Notes: a model not told the origin generated them from the letters alone. Positions 38,240-48,454 are shown, counted from the stretch's first letter. The stretch: DNA of 64,000 bases from an uncultured Clostridia bacterium (GCA_934233745.1 CAKQGN010000001.1:62001-126000), one strand, 5' to 3'. A program made the numbers and translations.

Positions 38240-40459
38240 ATGCAACTTGCAGGCGAAATTAAAGACGTAATATTTGCAAGCGCGGACACGGGCTATACGG
38301 TTCTCGATATGAGATGCGAGGACTCTGTTTTCACCGTGGTCGGCATTTTCCCGCCCGTGAGCGAGGGTATGAATATAAGAGTCGAAGGAAAATTTCAAAC
38401 CCGCACGACGTATGGCAAACAGTTCGTTGCCGAAAAAGTTTGGGTGTCCGCACCTTCGAAACTCGAAGGAATAAAGAAATTTTTGGGCAGCGGACTCATT
38501 TCGGGGTTAGGTCCCGTGACGGCGCAGTCAATTGTCGATATGTTCGGCGTGGATTCGCTCGAAATGATGAAATATCCGATGGAACTTGCCAAGGTGAGAG
38601 GCATCTCGTTGAAGCGCGCAACGGAATTCGGAATGAATTACGCAAAAGTACAGAAGATGCAAGACGCCGTGATGTTTTTGCAAAACCTGGGCATAACCAT
38701 AAATCTTGCTCTCAAAATATATCGCACTTACGACATAAAAACCGTTGACAATGTGCAAAAAAATCCGTATATGCTTGTCGACGACGTGGACGGAATCGGC
38801 TTTATGACGGCGGACAGAATTGCGGGTGAGCTGGGTATAGAAAAGGACAGCGACTACCGAATCTGCGCCGCTATCACATATCTTTTGAAAGAAGCGGCTA
38901 CAAGAAGCGGACACAACTATTTGCCCGAAAACGAACTTTTGTCAAGTGCAATCGCACTTTTAAGTATCGATTGTGACAATATCGAGCAAAGAGTGCGTGA
39001 CAATATGATGGATATGGTGATGCTTGGAGACCTTGTAAGATACGAAACGAAAGAGCATGCCGCAATCCTTTTGAAAAAGAATTTTAACACCGAAAAGAAT
39101 ATTGCGAGAAAGTTGTTGCAACTAAAACAAGAAGCGTCGGATTTCAGAGTGAACGTCGAAAGCGAGGTTGCGTCTTTTGAAAGAAGTGCAGGATTTTCTT
39201 TGCACGAAAATCAAATCGCCGCCGTCAAAGAAACAATCGAAAACGGCGTGCAAATAGTCACCGGAGGTCCCGGCACGGGCAAGACTACAATTGTCAAGTG
39301 CATACTCAAACTGTTCAAAGATTTGGGACAAAAAGTCGCGCTTTGCGCACCTACCGGCAGAGCCGCAAAACGACTTTCGCAGGCAACCGGCGAGGAAGCG
39401 AAAACCATTCATCGCATGCTGGATTTGGATTATAAAAACGGCGAGGGACATTTTACATACAACGAAAATACCCGCTTGCCCGTCGATGTCGTTATCGTTG
39501 ACGAGGTTAGTATGGTGGACGAATATGTCTTTTGCGCGCTCATAAATGCGCTTGAAAGAGGTTCTCGCCTCGTGCTTGTGGGCGATAAAGACCAGCTTGC
39601 CTCTGTGGGCGTGGGCAACGTACTCAATGACCTCATCAAGTGCGGAAAGTTCAATGTGAGTTATCTCACGCAAATCTATCGCCAGAGCGAAACAAGCAAA
39701 ATCGTCACCAACGCACACAAAATCAACAGCGGTATTATGCCCGACATAGACAACAAGAGCAGCGATTTCTTTTTTGAAGAAAAGAATACCGGCGAGGAAA
39801 TTTGCGCAAACACGATTGCTCTTGTCACACGCAGACTTCCGAAATTTCTGAATGTCGAACCGAGCGAAATCCAAGTGCTTTGTCCGATGAAAAGAGGTGT
39901 TGCGGGTACGATAAACCTCAACAAAGAACTGCAAAAAATCATCAATCCGCCCTCGCCGTATAAAAAGGAAGTCAAGCGTGCCGATTGCATCTATCGCGAA
40001 GGCGACAAAGTGATGCAACTTCAAAACAACTATCAGCAAGAATGGTCGCAAACGGACGGATTGAAAACCGTGCGCGGAAGCGGCGTGTTCAATGGCGATA
40101 TAGGAGTAATTGAAAGCATAAATACGCAAATCATGCAGTTTACCGTGCGATTTGATGACGATAAAGTATCGATTTATGAATATAGCGACATAGATCAGCT
40201 CACATTGGCATACGCTGTCACTATACACAAATCGCAGGGCTGCGAGTTCGACGCGGTGGTTATCGCACTTGACGCAAACTATATGTTGCAAACAAGAAAC
40301 TTGCTCTATACCGCCGTGACAAGAGCAAAGAAACTCGTTGTGATAAGCGGTGCCAAAAAGACAATTGCGCGCATGATTCAAAACAACGAAACCGCAAGAA
40401 GATACTCTCTGCTCATTGACCTTATCCAGCAGGAGTGGCAAGGGGGCGCATATGACTGA
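38240..40459 (+). CDS. recD2: RecD2-type ATP-dependent DNA helicase
   Basis: 739 residues, start behind GGAGAG. An OB-like N-terminus, then helix-hairpin-helix repeats (LGPVTAQSIVDMFG, LVDDVDGIGFMTADRIAGELG, residues 80-210). Superfamily 1B helicase motor: Walker A GGPGTGKTTI (about 342), motif II VDEVSMVD, and C-terminal motif VI TIHKSQGCEFDAVV (about 657). RecD2 unwinds DNA 5' to 3' and helps repair and replication without RecBC. Overlaps comF by 8 nt. Confidence 0.95.
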   Translation: MQLAGEIKDVIFASADTGYTVLDMRCEDSVFTVVGIFPPVSEGMNIRVEGKFQTRTTYGKQFVAEKVWVSAPSKLEGIKKFLGSGLISGLGPVTAQSIVDMFGVDSLEMMKYPMELAKVRGISLKRATEFGMNYAKVQKMQDAVMFLQNLGITINLALKIYRTYDIKTVDNVQKNPYMLVDDVDGIGFMTADRIAGELGIEKDSDYRICAAITYLLKEAATRSGHNYLPENELLSSAIALLSIDCDNIEQRVRDNMMDMVMLGDLVRYETKEHAAILLKKNFNTEKNIARKLLQLKQEASDFRVNVESEVASFERSAGFSLHENQIAAVKETIENGVQIVTGGPGTGKTTIVKCILKLFKDLGQKVALCAPTGRAAKRLSQATGEEAKTIHRMLDLDYKNGEGHFTYNENTRLPVDVVIVDEVSMVDEYVFCALINALERGSRLVLVGDKDQLASVGVGNVLNDLIKCGKFNVSYLTQIYRQSETSKIVTNAHKINSGIMPDIDNKSSDFFFEEKNTGEEICANTIALVTRRLPKFLNVEPSEIQVLCPMKRGVAGTINLNKELQKIINPPSPYKKEVKRADCIYREGDKVMQLQNNYQQEWSQTDGLKTVRGSGVFNGDIGVIESINTQIMQFTVRFDDDKVSIYEYSDIDQLTLAYAVTIHKSQGCEFDAVVIALDANYMLQTRNLLYTAVTRAKKLVVISGAKKTIARMIQNNETARRYSLLIDLIQQEWQGGAYD

Positions 40460-41318
40460 ACCGAGCCGAAATATCATTGACGACGACAGCATAAACGAGC
40501 CGCAACCGAAAAATAACAGCCAACCCGTCAAAGACAAAAAACAGCAAAGACTTGAAAGGCGAAAATTAAGGCTCGAAAAAGTCAAAGCGTTTTTCAAACG
40601 TATGATAGCAGAGTTTGACAATGCGCTTTATCCGCTTGACTGCACGTGCGACGCTTGCGGAAACGAGCTTGTCGAAGATACAAGATATCGTCTTTGCTCC
40701 GAGTGTATGGCAAGTTTGCCGTTTGTCAAAGGACATATTTGCCTCAATTGCGGCGTCCCGCTCAAAGACGAAAGCGATTATTGCAATCGTTGCCAAAATC
40801 AAAAATCTCATTTTGTCAAGAATCGTTCTCCGCTCGTATACGACGGCGATGTGAAAAGGCTGATATACAAACTGAAATTCGGCAAGAAAACGTACATAGC
40901 GCAAACGCTCGGCGCACTTATGGCGGATACGTTTTTGCAAAGCGGCATGGATTGCGAGATAATCGTATTTGTGCCGATGACGGACTCCGAAGTGAAGAAG
41001 AGAGGTTTCAATCAAGCCGAACTTCTCGCGCACGAAGTCGGCAAAAGGCTGGATATTGCGGTGCTTCCCGCTCTTGTCAAAATCAAAAGCACTTCCGAAC
41101 AAAAACAACTCAAAGGCAAAGACAGGGCATTGAACCTCGAAGGTGCGTTTGCTTGCGTGTTCGAGCAGGTGAAAGGAAGAAAGATTTTGCTTGTCGATGA
41201 CGTTTTTACGACGGGCGCAACCGCAAACGAGTGCGCAAAAGTGCTTTTGAAAGCAAAAGCCCGTGAAGTGTGTGTGCTTACGGCGGCGGTCACACAACTG
41301 AAAATACCCAATGAATGA
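40452..41318 (+). CDS. comF: ComF family phosphoribosyltransferase-like protein
   Basis: 288 residues, start behind GGGGG and overlapping recD2. The first 45 residues are a charged extension not usual in the family. A zinc-finger part follows with cysteine pairs CTCDACG, LCSEC, CLNCG and CNRC, then the phosphoribosyltransferase fold ending in ILLVDDVFTTGATANECA (PRPP-binding motif). ComF is needed for DNA uptake in competent bacteria, probably working with a helicase on incoming single strands; the tie to recD2 fits. No other competence gene is near. Confidence 0.93.
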   Translation: MTEPSRNIIDDDSINEPQPKNNSQPVKDKKQQRLERRKLRLEKVKAFFKRMIAEFDNALYPLDCTCDACGNELVEDTRYRLCSECMASLPFVKGHICLNCGVPLKDESDYCNRCQNQKSHFVKNRSPLVYDGDVKRLIYKLKFGKKTYIAQTLGALMADTFLQSGMDCEIIVFVPMTDSEVKKRGFNQAELLAHEVGKRLDIAVLPALVKIKSTSEQKQLKGKDRALNLEGAFACVFEQVKGRKILLVDDVFTTGATANECAKVLLKAKAREVCVLTAAVTQLKIPNE

Positions 41319-41347
41319 TTGATATATGCGAATTATTTTGATATAAT
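41319..41347 (+). promoter_or_regulatory. Promoter of secA
   Basis: TTGATA, 17-nt spacer, TATAAT, starting directly after the comF stop. Confidence 0.75.
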
Positions 41348-41442
41348 TCGAGTGCCGAACTGTGCAAATCAACAACAAAAACGGATAATCAATATTTGAG
41401 AAAGGCAATCCTTTGCTCAAACCCAAAATATAAAGGTGAAAT

Positions 41443-44103
41443 ATGGCACTTTTTAACGAAAACAAATTTAAGGTCAGAAAACTCGACAAAATTGCCGACA
41501 AAATCGAGGCACTTGCCCCGAAATACTCGGCTATGGACGACGATACGCTTGCATCTCAAACCGACGTGCTGAAAAAGAGGCTGGCGGACGGCGAAACGCT
41601 TGACCACATTCTCCCCGACGCATACGCAGTTGTGAGAGAGGCAGGCGAAAGAGTGCTTGGCATGCGCCACTTCCACGTGCAACTTATCGGCGGTATCGCG
41701 CTTCATCAAGGTCGTATCGCAGAGATGGGCACCGGCGAGGGCAAGACGCTCGTGGCAACGCTTCCGGCGTATCTCAACGCACTTACGGGAAAAGGCGTGC
41801 ATGTTGTCACGGTCAACGATTATCTTGCGACTCGTGACGCCGCTTGGATGGGAAAACTTTATAGATTCCTCGGTTTGACGGTCGGCGTTGTCGTTCCGCA
41901 AATGGACACAGAGGACAAGAGAAAAGCATATCAGAGCGATATCACATACTGCACAAACAACGAACTCGGATTCGACTTTTTGCGCGACAACATGGTTGTG
42001 AGAAAGGCGGACAAGGTGCAACGCGACCTCAATTACGCAATCATCGACGAGGTGGACTCTATCCTTATCGACGAGGCGAGAACTCCGCTCATTATTTCGG
42101 GCAGAGGAGGAAAGTCCAGCGAACTTTATAAGAGTGCGGACAACTTTGCTCGTCAGTGCAGAGAGTGCGACGATTTTACAATCGAAGAAAAAGAAAAGAC
42201 TATCATGCTCACCGATCAGGGCATTGAAAAAGCGGAGAGATTCTTCCGCGTTTCAAACCTCACCGACCTTGAAAACACCGATCTTTATCATCACATACAA
42301 GCGGCTCTCAAAGCGCATTTCATAATGAAACGCGACAAGGACTATATCGTCAGCGACGGCGAGGTGCTTATAGTGGACGAGTTTACGGGGCGTATCATGA
42401 TAGGTCGCCGCTACAACGAGGGCTTGCATCAGGCAATCGAGGCAAAAGAGCATGTGCAAATCAGAAGCGAGAACAAAACGCTTGCAACAATCACTTTCCA
42501 AAACTTCTTCCGCATGTACAAAAAACTTGCCGGTATGACAGGTACGGCAAAGACCGAAGAGGACGAATTCGAGGGCATCTATGCGCTTGATGTCGTGACG
42601 ATTCCTCCGAACAAACCCTCAAGACGTGTTGACGAACACGACCAGATTTACACCACTATCAAAGGCAAAATCACCGCAATCGTGCAGGATATAATCGATC
42701 ATCACACAACGGGGCAACCGATCCTCGTCGGCACGATAAGCGTTGAAAAGAGTGAACAACTCAGCGATATTCTGAAGCGCAAAGGCATTCCGCACAACGT
42801 TCTGAACGCAAAATTCCATAAGCAGGAATCCGAGATTATCGCGCAGGCAGGCAGGCTCAATTCGGTGACAATCGCAACGAACATGGCAGGTCGCGGAACG
42901 GATATTATGCTTGGCGGCAATGCGGATTTCCAAACCAAACAGCGTATGGAAAAGGACGGATATCCTCTCGATGTGATAGAAATGGCGTCTTCTCCGCATG
43001 CGAGCGCGGATCCTGCGATCATCGCCGCAAAAGAAGTGTATAAGCACCATTACGACGCTTTCAAAGCCATCTGCGATGAAGAGAAAGAAAAGGTCATCGC
43101 ACTCGGCGGCTTGCGTATTATCGGTACGGAACGCCACGAGAGCAGACGTATCGACAATCAGCTGAGAGGTCGTAGCGGACGTCAGGGCGATCCGGGAAGC
43201 ACTGTGTTCTATATTTCTATGGAGGACGATATCGCGCGTATTTTCGGCGGCGACAGAATGAAAGCCATTGCCGAAACAATGCACCTTGGCGACGACGTGC
43301 CTATCTCAAACGGCATCATTACAAAGCAAATCGAAAAGGCGCAAAAACTTGTCGAGGGCAGAAACTACTCGATAAGAAAACAGGTGTTGAGCTACGACGA
43401 CGTGATGAACGCCCAGCGCGAAATCATCTACAAAGAGAGAGGCAAAGTGCTTGACGGCATGGACGTGCACGAGCAAATCCTCGATATGATTGACGATCTT
43501 GCAGAGGAAATCATCGGCTACTATGCCGACTACAAGACGGATTATCAGACTTGGGATTATGCCGCGTTCAACCAATCGCTCGAACAAAAAATGCTTCCGC
43601 AAGGCACGAATATTATGACGCCCGAACTTTGCTCGTGCTTTGACGTGTACAAGCTCAAGGACGCGGTTTTGAAGGTCGCGCTCAAAGACTACAACGACAA
43701 AATAGAGAGAGTCAAAGCGGACGGATTCGACTTTGGCGAGCTTGAAAGAGTGGTGCTTCTCAAAACCGTCGACTCCAAGTGGATGGACCATATCGACGCT
43801 ATGGACGCATTGAGAAGGGGCATCGGGCTTCGCGGCTACGGTCAGCGCGACCCCGTCATCGCATACCGCCAAGAAGGCTGGGATATGTTTGAGGATATGG
43901 TGTCGAGAATACACTCCGAAACCGCTTCCATTCTTTTGAAAATTCATGTCGAAAAGAAAGAGGACGGCTCGACTTCAAGCGTGCGACAAAACATCGCCGC
44001 CGCGCAAAAGAGCGTGCGTTCTGACAAAAAAGTCGGCAGAAACGACCCGTGTCCGTGCGGCAGCGGATTGAAATATAAGAATTGCTGCGGAAAGAACAAA
44101 TAA
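41443..44103 (+). CDS. secA: Protein translocase ATPase SecA
   Basis: 886 residues. First motor domain with Walker A MGTGEGKTLVATLP (about 94) and DEVDSILIDEARTPL; preprotein crosslinking domain; second motor domain with TNMAGRGTDI and the ESRRIDNQLRGRSGRQGD arginine-finger motif. The C-terminus carries the zinc SEC-C motif CPCGSGLKYKNCC for SecB or ribosome binding. It drives secreted proteins through SecYEG; its partner secE is at 52134. A peripheral membrane protein. Confidence 0.98.
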   Translation: MALFNENKFKVRKLDKIADKIEALAPKYSAMDDDTLASQTDVLKKRLADGETLDHILPDAYAVVREAGERVLGMRHFHVQLIGGIALHQGRIAEMGTGEGKTLVATLPAYLNALTGKGVHVVTVNDYLATRDAAWMGKLYRFLGLTVGVVVPQMDTEDKRKAYQSDITYCTNNELGFDFLRDNMVVRKADKVQRDLNYAIIDEVDSILIDEARTPLIISGRGGKSSELYKSADNFARQCRECDDFTIEEKEKTIMLTDQGIEKAERFFRVSNLTDLENTDLYHHIQAALKAHFIMKRDKDYIVSDGEVLIVDEFTGRIMIGRRYNEGLHQAIEAKEHVQIRSENKTLATITFQNFFRMYKKLAGMTGTAKTEEDEFEGIYALDVVTIPPNKPSRRVDEHDQIYTTIKGKITAIVQDIIDHHTTGQPILVGTISVEKSEQLSDILKRKGIPHNVLNAKFHKQESEIIAQAGRLNSVTIATNMAGRGTDIMLGGNADFQTKQRMEKDGYPLDVIEMASSPHASADPAIIAAKEVYKHHYDAFKAICDEEKEKVIALGGLRIIGTERHESRRIDNQLRGRSGRQGDPGSTVFYISMEDDIARIFGGDRMKAIAETMHLGDDVPISNGIITKQIEKAQKLVEGRNYSIRKQVLSYDDVMNAQREIIYKERGKVLDGMDVHEQILDMIDDLAEEIIGYYADYKTDYQTWDYAAFNQSLEQKMLPQGTNIMTPELCSCFDVYKLKDAVLKVALKDYNDKIERVKADGFDFGELERVVLLKTVDSKWMDHIDAMDALRRGIGLRGYGQRDPVIAYRQEGWDMFEDMVSRIHSETASILLKIHVEKKEDGSTSSVRQNIAAAQKSVRSDKKVGRNDPCPCGSGLKYKNCCGKNK

Positions 44104-44188
44104 CGCAATCGATGTTTTATCGAGCAATTTCGCACAAATAAACGTCGTATCGCGCAGATACGGTGACGCTATAACAGGAAATATAAAT

Positions 44189-45298
44189 ATGCTGGACTAC
44201 AACGAACCGAGAAATCAACTTAAAGAAATGCGCACGGAAACGGTGCGTGCCTATGAGAGTATCAACCCATCGAAAATCAAAGATAGAATAAAGGAACTCG
44301 AAACCGTACAAAACGCGGACGGATTTTGGGATGATCCCGAAAACGCAAAAAAAGTGTCCAAGGAGATAAGCCAGCTCCAAAGCAAAATCGAGAAGTTCGA
44401 AAAGATGATTGCGCGTATCGACGACGCTCTCGACACTATCGACATTGTCGAACTCGAAGGGGACGAATCCGAGGACGAAAAAATACTTACGACCGTGCAC
44501 GATTTGTCCGAGGCAGTGGAGAGCTTGTCGCTTGCAACGCTGCTCAGCGGCAAATACGACTCGCTCAACGCAATCCTCACACTCCACGCCGGAGCAGGCG
44601 GCACGGAAGCGCAAGACTGGTGCAGTATGCTTTACAGAATGTACACTCGCTATTGCGAGCGCACGGGATGGACTTGCACCGAACTCGACTATCTCGCAGG
44701 CGACGAAGCGGGCATAAAATCCGTGACTTTCAGAGTGGAAGGCGACAATGCGTACGGCTATCTCAAAGCGGAAAAGGGCGTGCATAGACTTGTTCGTATC
44801 TCGCCTTTCGACGCAAACGCAAGACGTCATACGTCATTTGCTTCTCTTGAAGTTATGCCCGAAATTATCGATACGTCAGAAATCGAAATTCGCCCCGAAG
44901 ACTTGAAAGTGGATACTTATCGCTCATCGGGCGCAGGCGGACAGCACGTCAACAAAACCGAGTCCGCTATTCGTATTACGCATATTCCCACGGGTATCAT
45001 CGTTGCGTGCCAAAACGAGAGAAGTCAGATTCAAAACCGTGAAGTCGCAATGCAAATGCTCCGTTCCAAACTCATCGAAAAACGTGAGCGCGAGCGCGAA
45101 GAAGAAGCGGCGCAGATCAGCGGTCAACTCAAAAAAATCGAATGGGGAAGCCAAATCCGCAGCTACGTTTTCTGTCCGTATACAATGGTCAAAGACCACC
45201 GCACAAACTATGAAACAGGCAATGTGCAAGCGGTTATGGACGGCGATTTGGACGGTTTTATCAACGAATATCTCAAACTCTCGTCCATTCAAAAATAA
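44189..45298 (+). CDS. prfB: Peptide chain release factor 2
   Basis: 369 residues. The stop-codon recognition motif SPF is in RISPFDANARRHTSF, and the GGQ catalytic loop in SSGAGGQHVNKTESAIRITH. It recognises UGA and UAA and triggers peptide release. The programmed +1 frameshift at codon 25-26 that controls RF2 in most bacteria is absent: the N-terminus MLDYNEPRNQLKEM... reads straight through without an in-frame TGA. Start behind AGGAAA; 85 nt after secA, likely the same transcript. Confidence 0.97.
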   Translation: MLDYNEPRNQLKEMRTETVRAYESINPSKIKDRIKELETVQNADGFWDDPENAKKVSKEISQLQSKIEKFEKMIARIDDALDTIDIVELEGDESEDEKILTTVHDLSEAVESLSLATLLSGKYDSLNAILTLHAGAGGTEAQDWCSMLYRMYTRYCERTGWTCTELDYLAGDEAGIKSVTFRVEGDNAYGYLKAEKGVHRLVRISPFDANARRHTSFASLEVMPEIIDTSEIEIRPEDLKVDTYRSSGAGGQHVNKTESAIRITHIPTGIIVACQNERSQIQNREVAMQMLRSKLIEKREREREEEAAQISGQLKKIEWGSQIRSYVFCPYTMVKDHRTNYETGNVQAVMDGDLDGFINEYLKLSSIQK

Positions 45299-45422
45299 AA
45301 GATACAAACGACGTTTTGACGGCATGCTTTGCGTGCCGTCGCTCTTTGCAAAGAGTTTGCAATGATATGCAAATCTTTGCAAAAGCGGCATTCTAACCGC
45401 ATAAATTTGATTGCAAAATAAT

Positions 45423-46451
45423 ATGAACAGTTTGCAGAATAAGCAAAATTTGACAGTGCTTGCCATAGAGTCGAGCTGTGACGAAACCGCTTGTGCGATC
45501 GTTCGCGACGGCAGAGAAGTCGTATCGAACGTCGTTGCGACGCAAATCGAAATTCACCGTAGATTCGGCGGCGTAGTTCCCGAAATCGCAAGCAGAAATC
45601 ACACTTTGGCAATAGAGAACGTCGTCAAAGAAGCCCTCGAACAAGCAAATATGACCAAGGAAGATATAGACGCCGTTGCGGTCACCTACGGCGCGGGACT
45701 TTTGGGTGCGCTTTTGGTGGGCGTAAACTTTGCAAAAGGGCTTGCTTATGCGTGGAATAAGCCGTTGTTTGCCGTGTCGCACGTCAAAGGCCATATTGCC
45801 GCAAACTACATAGACAGTGACTTGAAACCGCCGTATCTTTGCTTGCTTGCAAGCGGCGGACATACCGCAATCGTGAAAGTCGAAGATTACGAGCATATTC
45901 AGCTTATTGCACAAAGCCGCGACGATGCTTGCGGAGAGGCGTTCGACAAGGTTGCAAGGGTGCTTGGTTTACCCTATCCCGGCGGCCCCGAAATTCAAAA
46001 ATTAGCCCGTGAAGGCAAGCCTGTCTACAATATGCCCGAACCAAAATCCAATGGATTAGATGACCTGTATTTCAGTTATAGCGGACTCAAAACATTTGTC
46101 ATAAACCTTGTGCATAACCTCGAACAAAAAGGTGAAGAAATACCGCGTGCGGACATTGCCGCAAGTTTTCAAAAATGCGCCGTTGCACAACTTATAGACA
46201 CCCTCGAAAAGGTCATAGAGTCAACCGGGATAAAAGAGGTTGCCGTCGCCGGAGGAGTCAGCGCAAACGAGGAACTTCGCCGCCGCATCGACCTGCTTAC
46301 CCAAAAGGGTTGCACCGTGCATTATCCAAAACTCAAATATTGTACCGACAACGCCGCTATGATAGGTTCTGCCGCCTGTTTTATGATTAAGAGCGGAGCA
46401 GAGATGGTTGGGTTGGATTTGGATGCCAAAGCCACCGTCCCCATCAAGTGA
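45423..46451 (+). CDS. tsaD: tRNA threonylcarbamoyladenosine transferase TsaD
   Basis: 342 residues; ATG at 45423 preferred over an upstream TTG, with only a weak ribosome binding site. Motifs AIESSCDETACAIV, the metal-binding HVKGH, LASGGHTAIV and AVAGGVSANEELR belong to the ASKHA-fold Kae1/TsaD family. With TsaB, TsaE and TsaC it makes the t6A modification of ANN-decoding tRNAs. Its last codons and stop form one arm of a long inverted repeat. Confidence 0.96.
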   Translation: MNSLQNKQNLTVLAIESSCDETACAIVRDGREVVSNVVATQIEIHRRFGGVVPEIASRNHTLAIENVVKEALEQANMTKEDIDAVAVTYGAGLLGALLVGVNFAKGLAYAWNKPLFAVSHVKGHIAANYIDSDLKPPYLCLLASGGHTAIVKVEDYEHIQLIAQSRDDACGEAFDKVARVLGLPYPGGPEIQKLAREGKPVYNMPEPKSNGLDDLYFSYSGLKTFVINLVHNLEQKGEEIPRADIAASFQKCAVAQLIDTLEKVIESTGIKEVAVAGGVSANEELRRRIDLLTQKGCTVHYPKLKYCTDNAAMIGSAACFMIKSGAEMVGLDLDAKATVPIK

Positions 46452-46569
46452 TGAGAGCGTGAATAACTGCGTCAACGCCCCTCGTTCATCAACTCATGTA
46501 CGACTTGTACATTAGGGTTGCTGCCCGAGGGGCGTTTTCTTGTTCTTCGCACTCTCATCACTTGAGGTG
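46441..46569. repeat. GTAC nested hairpin element after tsaD
   Basis: Three nested stems. Outer: CAAGTGATGAGAG (46445-46457, containing the tsaD stop) with CTCTCATCACTTG (46552-46564), perfect. Middle: AACGCCCCTCG (46474-46484) with CGAGGGGCGTT (46526-46536), followed by TTTCTTG. Inner: ATGTAC-N5-GTACAT (46496-46512). Confidence 0.85.
46474..46541 (+). terminator. Terminator of tsaD inside the GTAC element
   Basis: The middle stem AACGCCCCTCG/CGAGGGGCGTT followed by a T-rich tail is terminator-like, with an unusually long structured loop. Confidence 0.6.
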
Positions 46570-47168
46570 ACGAACGCTCTTGCCTATGAGGTCTTTCTTG
46601 TTCTTCATCTCAATGAGTTCGTTTGAAGGGGGGGGTGTACATTGGGGCGTTTTCTTGTTCTTCGCACTCTCATTTCGTGCACGGCGTGTACTCTAAATGC
46701 AACTTCCCCCTTCCTCACGTGTTTCCCCAACCGCCGTTCCCCCTTAAAAGGGAACCCACGGCGTCCGCTCCGCGTGGGGACACACTCAGCACTCGCATAG
46801 ATTGCTATCGTTCTCTTTTTATGTCACTCGTTCGCGGACGAAAAGAATCCAAACTCGTCCGCTCACTTGTACTATACGTCAAGCTCGGCGTTCGCTTTCT
46901 CGCCGCCTTGCGACTCGCACTTCGAATAAGCACATTTCGTGTATAAGAATGCTCTGAAGGAGTTTTCGTTCGGGTGTGGGTGTTCCCACCCGTGTCATTC
47001 AGAGCGTAAGCGTGAATATCACCGCCGCAGGCTATACCGTGCAACGCACTATATCGCTGGCGTAACGGCATTTTATTGTAATATTAGTGCATGAAAACGT
47101 GTTTTTTTACTACATCTTGTATTATTTATTATATATATAAAAATTTTATAAAATCTTGCGCCAAATGT
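46570..47168. other. Repeat-rich gap between tsaD and the L7Ae-like gene
   Basis: Holds a half copy of the GTAC element (about 46630-46670), the reversed R2 tail motif (about 46690-46725), a partial R1 core (46993-47017), a CCCAC/GTGGG hairpin and degenerate GATATC hairpins (about 47020-47065). No supported gene. Confidence 0.65.
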
Positions 47169-47197
47169 TTGACAATGATATTGAATGTTGGTAAGAT
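47169..47197 (+). promoter_or_regulatory. Promoter of the rpsL-tuf operon
   Basis: TTGACA, 17-nt spacer, TAAGAT; 48 nt before the L7Ae-like gene. Confidence 0.75.
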
Positions 47198-47244
47198 ATA
47201 AAAGCTTACGAAAACGTAGGCAGTTTTTTAGTGTGCAAAAGAAT

Positions 47245-47511
47245 ATGGACAAAGAAAAACTTGAACAAATGCTTACAAGCTCTTCAAAAGTTGTCGGTTC
47301 CAAACAGGTTTTGAAGGGAATATCCGACTCCACCGTCAGGTGTGTGATCGTGGCGTCGGACGCCGATGCGCAGATAAGGAAGAAAATCGTTGCGCAAGCC
47401 AAAGCCAAGGGCGTTGAAATCGCATATGTTGCTTCAAAGAAGCGACTGGGCGAGAGCGTCGGGGTGGAAGTGAGCGCGGCGGCAGTCGGAATTGTCGAGG
47501 CAGAGGCATAG
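47245..47511 (+). CDS. rplGB: L7Ae-like ribosome-associated protein
   Basis: 88 residues, shorter start preferred at MDKEKLE. The L7Ae/L30e/S12e fold is seen in SSSKVVGSKQVLKGISD, CVIVASDADAQIRKKIV and ESVGVEVSAAAVGIVE. The Bacillus homologue YbxF/RplGB sits in the same place before rpsL and binds K-turn RNA on the ribosome. The ribosome binding site is weak. First gene of the str operon here. Confidence 0.9.
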   Translation: MDKEKLEQMLTSSSKVVGSKQVLKGISDSTVRCVIVASDADAQIRKKIVAQAKAKGVEIAYVASKKRLGESVGVEVSAAAVGIVEAEA

Positions 47512-47572
47512 AGTCTTGATTGCACCTGTTGGGTTGCAGGTACATTCGAAAAATCTTACAGGAGGAACAATA

Positions 47573-47947
47573 ATGCCAACCATCAATCAACTTATCAGAA
47601 AAGGCAGAGAGAAACAGGTCAAAAAGTCGCTTACGCCTATCATGGAGCAATGCCCTCAAAAACGCGGTATTTGCCTCAGCGTCACGACGACCTCCCCGAA
47701 GAAGCCGAACTCCGCTCTTCGTAAAATCGCAAGAGTTCGTTTGGTCAATGGAATGGAGGGTACTGTTTACATCCCCGGCGAAGGTCACAATCTGCAAGAG
47801 CACAGCGTTGTGCTTATCAGAGGCGGCAGAGTCAAGGATTTGCCTGGTGTGCGTTATCACATTATCCGTGGCGCTCTTGATACGGCAGGCGTTGCAAAAC
47901 GCGGTCAGGCAAGAAGCAAATACGGTGCGAAACGCCCCAAAAAATAA
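47573..47947 (+). CDS. rpsL: 30S ribosomal protein S12
   Basis: 124 residues, start behind GGAGGA. It contains TTTSPKKPNSALRKIARVRL and the GRVKDLPGVRYHIIRG loop, with lysines at the streptomycin-resistance positions unchanged. S12 sits at the decoding centre. The segment KRGICLSVTT departs slightly from the usual KRGVCTRVYT. Followed by rpsG after a 36-nt gap. Confidence 0.98.
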   Translation: MPTINQLIRKGREKQVKKSLTPIMEQCPQKRGICLSVTTTSPKKPNSALRKIARVRLVNGMEGTVYIPGEGHNLQEHSVVLIRGGRVKDLPGVRYHIIRGALDTAGVAKRGQARSKYGAKRPKK

Positions 47948-47983
47948 TTTTTTCGAATGTATTACTGAAATTAGGAGGTTACT

Positions 47984-48454
47984 ATGCCAAGAAGAAGCGG
48001 CGTGCCCAAAAGAGACGTACTTCCCGATCCTATCTACAACAGCAAGGTTGTGACGAAGCTCATCAACCAAATCATGCTCGACGGCAAGAAAGGAACGGCA
48101 CAAGCAATCGTTTACGAGGCACTCAATATAGCAGCAGCAAAACTCGGACAAGAGCCGATGGACATCTTCAACAAAGCGCTTGAAAACGCAATGCCCATGC
48201 TCGAAGTCAAAGCAAGACGTGTCGGCGGATCGACTTATCAGGTTCCTATGGAAATCCGTCCCGAACGCAGACAAACACTTGCAATCCGTTGGATCGTTCT
48301 CTTTGCCAGAAAGAGAGGCGAAAAAACCATGGACGCAAGACTCGCAGGCGAACTTATGGACGCATTCAACATGACCGGCGGCGCAGTCAAGAGAAAAGAC
48401 GAAATGCATCGCGCGGCAGAAGCGAACAAGGCGTTTGCACATTATAGGTGGTAA
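47984..48454 (+). CDS. rpsG: 30S ribosomal protein S7
   Basis: 156 residues, start behind GGAGG. Motifs MPRRSGVPKRDVLPDPIYNS, KALENAMPMLEVKARRVGGSTYQVP and AEANKAFAHYRW. It nucleates assembly of the 30S head and often represses its own operon. Only 3 nt separate its stop from the fusA start. Confidence 0.98.
   Translation: MPRRSGVPKRDVLPDPIYNSKVVTKLINQIMLDGKKGTAQAIVYEALNIAAAKLGQEPMDIFNKALENAMPMLEVKARRVGGSTYQVPMEIRPERRQTLAIRWIVLFARKRGEKTMDARLAGELMDAFNMTGGAVKRKDEMHRAAEANKAFAHYRW

Noticed and set aside
46623..46946. 107-codon frame in the tsaD downstream gap
   Set aside because: Runs across several repeat modules, Pro/Arg-rich, no ribosome binding site.
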